Shown piece after piece: positions 55,839 to 64,000 of a DNA stretch of 64,000 nt. A program made the position numbers and the translations under genes. The stretch is taken from the NCBI GenBank assembly GCA_030867875.1, contig JAOWCC010000577.1, positions 1,690,660-1,754,659 of the forward strand, given 5' to 3'. Position 1 is the first letter of the stretch. Each line of letters starts with the position of its first letter. Origin of the DNA: Actinernus sp. WN-2022 (taxonomy: Eukaryota > Cnidaria > Anthozoa > Actiniaria > Actinernidae). The notes below the pieces were generated by a model. It did not search any database. It was not told where the DNA came from and saw nothing but the letters and a program-made list of their open reading frames with translations.

Positions 55839-56545
55839 TATATTTTAAAAGTCCCCGTCAATCGTAACTGTCAGCCAGACGCGTGTCTCATTTCTGACAC
55901 AAATACCGCGGGAAGGCGCAATTAATTTCCGTTTACGAGAACTGACTGATCCGATCCGATGCATTAAAGCCCTTTTAATTCAAAAGGAATTGTACTTTCC
56001 CAGAAGAAGTTTTCTGGTAAGAGTATAGAAGTTTTTGCATGTCTTTCAATACGACAAACGTTGCTTCAAAACTCTGTTGATGTTCTGTAAAAATTCAGAC
56101 TGACACGTTCACGCCTGACTGATTGCACGTGGAAATTCAGACTCCAAGAAGAATTGAGATTTTAATACGCATACATTTACATTTACAATGAATTCTGCCG
56201 AAACCTAGTAACAAGACAAGGATCTGCCGTAAATGTGAAACTACACTGAAGCAAAAGTTTATTTGGTGTTATGCTTTGCGCTCGGCGAGTGAGTCAAGCT
56301 TTAAAGCGGGCCACGCACCGCCGGCGAGGGAACTACACTGTATACTTAGCGAGCAGCCGTTGTTTTACGAAGTTGGGACGTGTGATTTATAGTAACGTCG
56401 GTAATTATTACCCTTCCGGTCTTCGATTCGGGTTCAAAGCATCATATTTATATTCTTATAGCCTGATTATACTGACTGAACTGAAGTAAACTCTACAGTT
56501 GTCCTCCTGTACCGTTCGAAAGTGAGCCGTAAAGTTCAGTTAATC
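55839..56545. other. no gene recognised
   Basis: Unassigned sequence between the LINE and the next transposon. A short ORF at 56271 has no recognisable feature. Confidence 0.5.
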
Positions 56546-58839
56546 TACGGTGGCCCTGGAGTGCCATGTGGAAAGCGCGATACTTTTTTCCGATCTATAC
56601 TTTCGCAGCGACTTTCGCAGCGAATTGAGCCAAATTGAACTGAGATAAGTGAACCGAGTACATATAATTAATACTCATTTCCTTTTTTCCCCATCTTAAT
56701 TTTCTTCTTCTTGACCATTTAATCTCTTTCCCGTTGTTTCCAGTTCATTTTATTGATTTTCCAGCGAGAATCGCTTTTCCAATGAAGTCACACTTTGTTG
56801 ATGTTTCCACAGGGGTACGGTCAATTTTATAATTTCCTCTCAGAGTTCAGTTCGCTCGTTTTTCTTGTTCTGTCATTCTTTTTCCGGTTCAATACACGTC
56901 GGGCATAAAGTACGTCAAAATCGGCATCAGTGAGCGTGGACAAATAATTAAAATTAAAACCATTTCTTTACTTATAGTCTCAATTTGAACAAATGTTGGT
57001 GACTTGTTAACAAAATGAAACTACATATTTAAGGTGTTTTATGTTAGTATGATGACGTTGTTGTGACGTCATAAGTGATGCCTCCTTTTTTGGTAAAATT
57101 CCCCCTTTAATAGATGTTACAAACAGACTACACCATCAAAGGGCCTTCATGACACACATTCCTTTGGCGCAAATTTGAACGTTCTACGACTATTATAGCA
57201 AAAGTTATAGAGGAATGACTGTTGCTATGACGTCATATTTAGTGACGTCAGGTGTCATACCTAAATAAGGCTGCCTATTGTTAAAAAATCAAGAAAAGAA
57301 AATAATGTGGGTTTTGAGTGCCAGACTAGCGCATTTCATCACTAAAACTCGAAAATCACTCAAAGAATTTTTTTCTAAGGGCATGTATAAAAAAGTATGA
57401 CGTCATAATGACGTTGCTGAAAATATGACTTCAATTTTAAGCCGGTTATGGACAAAAAATCAAAATTAAAAAAACATACGATTTTAGCCACCAACGTGTT
57501 TTATGATTGGACAAAATGTCATGCAACAATATTTACAACTCTAAAAATTGAATGAAGCGATGTTTTTATAAATGCTTTTGTGGTGTTTATTTCCCGCCAA
57601 ATTTTGGCGGGAAAAAGGACAAAATTCAAACTTTCATAACTTTTGATTTCCTTAACCAATCGACATCGGGTTTTCGATTCCTTCATTCTCATCACGAGTA
57701 GATTTTAACAATATACGACATTTCATTTTTAGAGATAATGAACAGTTGCAAGAAACGTATTACAAATGGATAAATGACGTCATTGTGACGTCACGATGGT
57801 AGTAACATAGCTGAAAAAATCAGGTTATATTCCTTTTGCAATTCTACATCCTTCTACCAAAATTCAATCGTCTGCATTGAAAACTTTTTAAAATATAGAA
57901 CTGATGCCGTTTTTATGGTCGTTTGTGCCCACCGTGATATAATTCTTCTTTGTTCTCCTAGTTTGCTCATGTCATTTCCTGTTCGACAAATTGTTTTTCC
58001 AATCCGAAAAGCAGTTTTAAACCTCAGTTCTGTATATTCGATTCATGTCCGTAAGCCATATTCTGTTCGGTTTCGGTTCTATTTACTCAGTTCAGTTTTC
58101 TCCATTTCTGTGTGTCCATAAGCTGCTCCATTAGGCGTTTTGGTTCGGTTTCCAGTTCTATTTCTTCTATTCATGTACTCAGTTCAGTTTACTCGGTTCA
58201 GTTACTCAATTATATGTACTCGGTTCACTTATCTCAGTTCAATTTGGCTCAATTCGGTGTCCTTTTCCAACGTTTTCATTCGAATACTCAGGGTAGAGTC
58301 CTCTCAAGTCCAGCGATTGTTGGTTCGGTTTCCTCGGTACGTTCAGTTTTCTCGATTCATTTATAATCTGTTCTCCAGTTCGCTCAGCTCTAAATCCCCT
58401 AATTAGCTAAATATACAAAATACAGTTTCGCAAAGTACAGTAAGCCAGTTAAGGTCTTAGGTTTTTGTTTTTAGGACTTTAGTTTCCTTAATTTGAGCCC
58501 GCGATAATAGCGGGCAAAGGTCGCTGCGAAAGTCGCTGCGAAAGTCGCTGCGAAAGTCGCTGCGAAAGTCGCTGCGAAAGTCGCTGCGAAAGTCGCTGCG
58601 AAAGTCGCTGCGAAAGTCGCTGCGAAAGTCGCTGCGAAAGTCGCTGCGAAAGTCGCTGCGAAAGTCGCTGCGAAAGTCGCTGCGAAAGTCGCTGCGAAAG
58701 TCGCTGCGAAAGTCGCTGCGAAAGTCGCTGCGAAAGTCGCTGCGAAAGTCGCTGCGAAAGTCGCTGCGAAAGTCGCTGCGAAAGTATATATCGGAAAAAA
58801 AGTATCGTGCTTTCCACATGGCACTTCAGGACCACCGTA
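56546..58839. mobile_element. 2.3-kb non-autonomous DNA transposon with 6-bp target duplication
   Basis: Ends TACGGTGGCCCTGGAGTGCC and the inverted copy GGCACTTCAGGACCACCGTA are flanked by TTAATC (56540-56545 and 58840-58845). Inner inverted parts also match: AAAGCRCGATACTTTTTTCC with TTTCGCAGCGAC, and AATTGAACTGAGATAAGTGA (about 56633) with its complement near 58220. The interior has no transposase ORF. Superfamily not assigned; 6-bp duplications occur in several superfamilies. Confidence 0.85.
58521..58784. repeat. 12-bp minisatellite, 22 copies
   Basis: TCGCTGCGAAAG repeated 22 times almost without variation. The corresponding left end of the host transposon has two copies, so the array expanded within the right terminal repeat. 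Three overlapping minus-strand ORFs are only translations of the 12-mer. Confidence 0.97.
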
Positions 58840-59189
58840 TTAATCAAAGTCCGAATAAAGTTTACAACTCAGGTTGGTCGAACTGACCGAGTGAGCCGGA
58901 GAAAGTAACTTCATCTTGGACAGGCAAGGATCGAAATTTCGAAGGATCGACATTTCGAAGAAGCGAAGTTTCGTGCTAATATTCGCAGAGTACTAAACGA
59001 AATTTCTCACGATATTTTGTAGAGTGCAGCGAAACACTACCATAAACAATTTAAAGCTAAAATTAATATTAAAAACATCTCGTTGTCTTTGAAAATGAGT
59101 TCAGCAAAAAATATTACCGAAAGGCTCTCGATATAATTTTCTGTGCAAAAATGTAATCAAACACGAATTAGCAATTAGCGTGCGCTGTA

Positions 59190-59530
59190 CTCGCATCTCG
59201 AAGTTCTAATACATTGAGTGGACTTCTTGCAGTGTACATGTAGCCGCAAAAAGGCAGTTATCAACTCGTTAAACTTCTTGCGTGTTCTTGCAACGTCTTG
59301 CGGGTTCTGGCACCGCCAGAAGTTCTTGCGGGACTTCTTGTGCGTGAAAATGTTTGGGCTGTATTGTATGCTCGCGATGTTTGTTCGCGAACAACATGCG
59401 TTTGCGAAGAATTTGCGAACAAATTGCGAACAGTTCGCGAAAAAAATGCGAACAGATTGCGAACACTGCACGCGATCTGCTCGCGAAAATTTTGCGAACA
59501 AATGTACATATGTTTCTGGGCGGTACTGTA
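59190..59530 (+). repeat. TTCGCGAA-rich repeat, inverted relative of 48.0-48.4 kb
   Basis: Shares GATCTGCTCGCGAAAATTTT, then TGCGAACAAATGTACATATG and TTCTGGGCGGTA with the complement of 48160-48240. Contains numerous GTTCGCGAA-like motifs. Lies downstream of the minus-strand RT fragment at 59618, in the place of its 3' untranslated region. Confidence 0.65.
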
Positions 59531-59617
59531 TTACAATATTAAAAATGTATATTAAACTATGCATATATACTCATTATAATATATTTATATTAGAAATTTC
59601 GAGGTAATTATTTATGA

Positions 59618-60075
59618 CTATAACATATGTGATCGTAAAGCGCTTTTAAAATATATAATTTCTTTGCATTCTCTTATTTTAGTAGGTAGTTTGTTCCACA
59701 GAACGCTTGCTATATATGAAAACGATTTATGAAGCCATTCCAAATTAAAACGAGGCTGTTCTAGTCTGGTACCATTTCCGCGCAAGTTGTAGCTTACCAT
59801 TTTAAGCTTGAAAAAGTCATTTATATAAGCTGGACCCCGATCGTTCATGCAATTAAAAATTAGAATTAGAGATTGACGGTTCCTATGTTCAGCCAAGGTT
59901 CCTGTGTAGGCGTATTTGAGAAGATAATCGTATGACATTATGACTTGGACAAACCCAAAATAGTCCTTAGTATGTAGTAGTTATTGTCCTCCATCTTCCT
60001 AGTTTCAACCTTTCCAATCCCTAACAGGAGTGGACCACAGTATTCCAGATGGGGGAGAATATAAGCTTTGTAGAG
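59618..60075 (-). pseudogene. CR1-like LINE reverse transcriptase C-terminal fragment
   Basis: From about 60075 downward: YKAYILPHLEYCGPLLLG, a stop or frame change at about 59940, then SYDYLLKYAYTGTLAEHRNRQSL, then SFSYIASVLWNKLPTKIREC to the stop at 59618. This is the post-RT region of a CR1/Rex1-like LINE, truncated at its 5' end. Confidence 0.8.
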
Positions 60076-60870
60076 TCGCTGCGCTCACTCGTAAGATATT
60101 ACATCAACACTCGAAGATAAAATCCGTATCTCCGCGCGGCCATGTAATATCCTCTATTTATTATATGGACGATAGTGTTTTACTGTGAAATAAACCACTC
60201 ATAGAACTCATACGAAACTACATCTGGGTACTGAGTAGCATATTTTCCATATCCACACTTTTGAAAATATCGATGACGTCACACTTGCCGCCTTTTGAAC
60301 TACAAAGATGGCTGTAGGTTTGTAAAAATCACAGGAAGATGTTAACAGCTTAAATGAGCTGCATGACTGAATATTCCTAGCACAAAAAGCCAAATACGAT
60401 CTAAAATTCTCTAAGATTTTCTCGACTGCAACGAAGAGACAAGAAAACCCAATGAAACTCCCCAGAACAGCTTAGAAAGATCACGAAGAAGTTTGTACCG
60501 ACAGTGAGTAAAATGAATACTAGATAAGAGTTATTAGAGCAGTTTAAAGCGGCTGTGTCGATCACAGTAATAGACTTTACATTCGCGTTCTGGGACGGAA
60601 ATAACTATTTCCACCGATTTTGATATGAACTAACGAACCTCTTGGCCATGTGGGATGCTTAAAATCAAAGCAAATATGCAAAAATGACTAACAAATAGTG
60701 TAAATAAACAGTCACCATGGAAAATATTGAAAATCCTTTCAATCAAGCATTGAGGGAAGTTTAACAGTTTGTATCCAATTAACAGCTACTAACCGAGCGA
60801 TTACTCGATACATGCACAGTACCATGACATAGCCCCTTGAATTGTACATATAATAAAAAGAAAATTACAC
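60076..60870. other. no gene recognised
   Basis: AT-rich. A partial hairpin with CTGCGCTCACTCG near 60080 resembles the foldback at 60871. No supported ORF. Confidence 0.5.
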
Positions 60871-60986
60871 GGTGGTTTGAAGATGAAGTTTATCCTTTCG
60901 AGTCGCAAACATTTCACTTCTTCACTGCGCTCACTCGTGAAATGTTTTCGACACTCGAGTATAAACTTCATATCTTTTCACCACCG
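60871..60986. repeat. foldback element
   Basis: Arms GGTGGTTTGAAGATGAAGTT and AACTTCATATCTTTTCACCACC, inner pair AACATTTCAC / GTGAAATGTT around CTGCGCTCACTC. 116 bp hairpin. Confidence 0.75.
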
Positions 60987-61000
60987 TCTACATGTATATA

Positions 61001-61289
61001 CAGCTATTTCAATTAATGTTGTCTGGGAGATATGGAATAGGACATTGGGGAATAGGGCATTAGGGTATTCCCAGGCCGAAATGAATTTTGGTTACGAGTT
61101 ATAGACGATTTAGTCGATTTAGCTTACGGTTTATTTATCCATTTTTAGCCTGTGTTCAGTCGTCTGACATTTTAAAAATGCCTTATTCCCTAAGACCCTT
61201 TTCCCTAATACCCTATTCCCTAATGCCTTATCTCTAATACCCTATTCCCTAATGCTCTATCCCCAAGACAACATTAATTGAAATAGCTG
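61001..61289. mobile_element. TA-flanked MITE, 289 bp
   Basis: Ends CAGCTATTTCAATTAATGTT and its inverted copy, TA on both sides (60999-61000 and 61290-61291). Inner arms carry GGGAATAGGGCATTAGGG and its complement-like CCCTAATACCCTATT repeats. Consistent with a Tc1/mariner-type MITE. Confidence 0.8.
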
Positions 61290-63489
61290 TATATGAATTT
61301 TAAGTACTAGTTACAGAATGAGCGATCGAGTTGTATCGGATCAGGGAGGTGGATATACGATAGCAAGCCGGTAGGCAAGAGACCTGGAAGTTTCAAGTCG
61401 CATTTCAAAAATTGCATTTAGCCTACCGTCAATGAAATGCGGAGTCTGCTCTCATACAAAGCATTCAAAGGCATACTGCCTAGACTTAACTAAACCTACG
61501 CAGTACTTGTTTGATTGATGGTTTGCTAAATGCAATTTTCCAAACGAGGCTTGAAACTTTTACAGTCGCACTTCAATGAAAACGGTAATACATTCCAAAG
61601 TATGCTGATTCCTTTTGTAAACCAAAGAAATAGGTGTGACAACTATATAAACAAGTTAAAAACCGAGTGCTCAATCTTTCATTGAAATTCAGTTAAAGAC
61701 CTCACACTCGGTTTTTAACCCCTACATGTATGTGTAATGTGAACGAAATGTAATCAAGTATGAACTACATTGTAAGTATATTTAGGTTTTTACTTCATTA
61801 GTCAGATGAATTCAATATTTTGAGTATAATTACCGGTAACCTACATGTATCTGCTATTAAAAAAGACAATTTCAGTAAAATCCAAGAGTTGAAATTTGAA
61901 AGCTCATACTTAAAAATTGTAATTCAGTGTCGAGGGAGTCCACCATGAGAAATACCATGCCAGCTATTGAGGCAATTGGCAAAAGCATTACACCAAGCAT
62001 TAAGATGTCTATGGATCAGGGTGGCAAGGAGAAGGACACAACTCAGGAAAGTCCTAGAAGGTTAGTGTGATAAGTGTGTAATTGACGTTATACACTAGGA
62101 GCCAAATTATGTAACATTTACGATGTCCTTAAAGTCTATGGAATTAGAAAATTTAACGAGACTTAACATGAAGTCTATGTTTAATTGAGATTCTTCTACA
62201 TCACCTTTACATTGAGGGATCAGCGAAGGAGGATGTGACCCCACGTCCAAGGTAAGAAAAGGAAAACAACAGACAATAACCAAAAAATGACTCAGTTGAA
62301 AAATCCGATCAACCAAAATTGTAAGCCGTAGCCCATGTGGGAGGTCGTCTGGTGTGGCATGGTCTGGTGGAACTGTGTTCTGGCCTTTGAGGGACAGGCA
62401 TGCTGAACATTATTTCAAAGTAATTGGCACTTTCTCAATGTAATTGGCACTAAAAGCTATTATTCATTATTGGCCATTATTCGCTATTACAGCCAATGAC
62501 AGATAAGCTTTGGGCAAGGTGAAGAGCTCCAATAACGTTATACAATTATTGGTCTATTATATCCAATGAGAGTCAGATTATTCAATAACAGGATAATGAC
62601 AGATAATGGTGGTCATGTTATTGACTTATGTTATCCAAAATCACCAATGAAAATTCAGAATCAAGAATAACTAAGATTCTTCCCAAGTTTGAAATTTCTG
62701 AGTAAAAACAGAACTAGAAGTAAATTTGATCCTGCTCTCAACAATGAAACTGTTGTTTTAAACATTTTGCATGTCCCTTTATCTAGGGATGACACGGTGC
62801 AACATGAAAGAAGTGTAATGTTTGTTTAACGCGGGATATCAATTCGTCCAACGATAATCAGTACTTCTTCATTTTGTGTTGCTTTGTCTAGCGATAACAT
62901 ACGACCTGAAAGAAGTTTAATGTTTATTTAATCGAGACTAAATGTAATTTAGGCATGGTTAAAGAACCAGCGACTACTGGGGGCCCTGTGTTTGCTCGCG
63001 CGGCCCTGGGGCTTTCATCCGGGACTTGTGCTTTGTGTTGTTGTCTTGATCGTGGCTCGGTTTCCCGCTTGTCAGTTTCACGTCGCTGTGATCGCTCGCG
63101 GTTTTCCTTTTGTGGGTTGGCGAATTTGTGGATCAAGTTGGCTTATCCTCTTGAAAGAAAAACAGAAAATCGAAAAAGAATGCGCAATTACAGAGAAAGA
63201 TATAAAAAGACACCAAGAGAAATGGGAAGCATTAAGTGAATGGCTTAATACATAAATGTAACTTAATACACACAAATGTCACAACTATTCAACCTTATGG
63301 TATTTTTGGCTGTATGTATATATGTATTGTATGGAAAAAATAAAAAAAAATAAAAAATATAATACAATTTGGGTTATTGAACTATTGGTTCAGTGGATTT
63401 TTGTGACCTATTTGATCAGCGAGTGTCGTTCATTAATCCTGTAATTCCGTGAAGTTAAATCCTTCGGTCAAGTGTGCCGATCCACAAGC
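61290..63489. other. no gene recognised
   Basis: AT-rich, with low-complexity stretches (for example AAAATAAAAAATATAATAC at about 63340). A 39-codon ATG ORF at 61945 (MRNTMPAIEAIG...) ends beside a GT but has no recognised domain. A GC-richer patch at 62955-63120 gives ORFs on both strands without recognisable content. Confidence 0.5.
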
Positions 63490-64000
63490 ATGGCTGATCA
63501 AGATCACTCTGCCCCTACAGCTAGCCCTTCGGGTTCAGAAAGTGGAGCGATCGTGTCTTCAGCTTCTGATTTCCAGGGTTTGTTTGCTGCTCTGTATCAG
63601 ACCGGGTTTCGTCCAACTTGTCAGCCGTCGGTAGCGGGATTGGTTGGTGGTTTATCGGAGGTTTCGGGCCCTCGATTCGTCGCTGCTGTCACTTTGTCGG
63701 CTAGTGGTTTGGCTCCAGGTTCGGTGATCGCCGCTGTTCCTAGGTACGTATTGTCCTGTTTGGTCGGCGCCCTCATTTTTGCGTACTGTTGATTCTGCGC
63801 CATTTCCGATCCCGTCGGTGCCTTCGGCTTTCGTTCCGGGGCCTGCTCTACCGTTATGGTCTTCGGTTTCCGAACCGTCAGCTTCGCTCCCTTCAGCTTC
63901 TCGTCCTTTTCTGGTAGCCGACTCGCTGCCTCCGATCCCGACCAAATTGGTGGACCGAGCTGTCTCGGAACAGTTTGTAGATTTAGCGGAATTTCTTCCA
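63490..64000 (+). CDS. unidentified ORF start, truncated by the right edge and frameshifted
   Basis: ATG at 63490 (MADQDHSAPTASPSGSES), Ser/Ala/Pro-rich with FQGLFAALYQTGFRP and a Gly/Val/Ala-rich region. Near 63740-63780 the frame changes (or an intron begins at the GTACGT at 63744), after which another frame stays open to the edge with PIPTKLVDRAV and FVDLAEFLP. The style resembles the gag-like first ORF of DIRS-type or recombinase-bearing elements of cnidarians, but this is weak recollection. The GC content is higher than in the flanking sequence. Confidence 0.45.

Noticed and set aside
58457..58847. Three overlapping ORFs (FRSD, ATFA, LSQR repeats)
   Set aside because: All three frames of a 12-bp minisatellite stay open; no codon preference or start context.
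61180..61270. Telomeric repeat array (CCCTAA-like)
   Set aside because: Irregular words inside the arms of a TA-flanked MITE, not a (CCCTAA)n array.

Overview
The window is animal DNA, probably from a cnidarian or another early-branching marine invertebrate. The pointers are spliced genes with GT..AG introns, CR1-type LINEs with short-repeat tails, tRNA-derived SINEs, a BEL/Pao and a Ty3/gypsy element, many MITEs and two Polinton/Maverick-type elements. The species cannot be fixed from the sequence. It is repeat-dominated with almost no host coding sequence: only three short candidate host exons were found (15238-15340 minus, 42720-42932 plus, 46599-46723 minus).

Layout. (1) 1 to about 7.3 kb is the end of a first Polinton-like (adintovirus-like) element, cut by the left edge. 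It has a minus-strand spliced type-B DNA polymerase (zinc-finger N-terminal region and the 3'-5' exonuclease domain are visible), a tRNA-Leu-like sequence inside the polymerase intron, a divergent promoter region, and a plus-strand transcription unit. In that unit, short leader exons can join three alternative cysteine-rich or RING-like terminal exons. Tandem and direct repeats follow. (2) 9209-15097 is a BEL/Pao retrotransposon with both LTRs, a 5-bp target duplication and a broken gag-pol. (3) 16.1-22.8 kb is a decayed Ty3/gypsy element interrupted by a MITE and a minus-strand CR1-like LINE. (4) 23.1-42.2 kb is a CR1-like LINE into which a full-length Polinton (24580-41420) and a tRNA-SINE have inserted. 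(5) 42.2-64 kb holds SINEs, MITEs, another nearly full CR1-like LINE (52.7-55.8 kb), a 2.3-kb DNA transposon with a 12-bp minisatellite (56546-58839), a LINE 3' fragment, and the start of an unidentified ORF at the right edge.

The full Polinton has 6-bp target duplications (TATGGT), terminal inverted repeats of about 360 bp and the expected virus-like gene set. On the plus strand are a nine-exon C2H2-finger/PolB gene, a small zinc-finger ORF, a packaging ATPase and two small proteins. On the minus strand are a PC4-like protein, a small unknown, a chromodomain integrase, penton, a pVI/pX-like basic protein, the major capsid protein and an adenain-type protease. PolB, ATPase, one small protein and the capsid gene are broken (duplication, stops, frameshifts, a 1-kb palindromic transposon in the capsid gene). 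A TTAA-flanked MITE also splits the left terminal region. This copy therefore looks non-autonomous, although protease, penton, pVI-like, integrase and PC4 ORFs are intact.

Features that seem least described are the alternative-terminal-exon unit of the first element, the tRNA-like sequence in its polymerase intron, the zinc-finger/PolB fusion with a duplicated exon, and the PC4-like/zinc-ribbon gene beside the Polinton terminus. All assignments come from reading the sequence; no database search was run.
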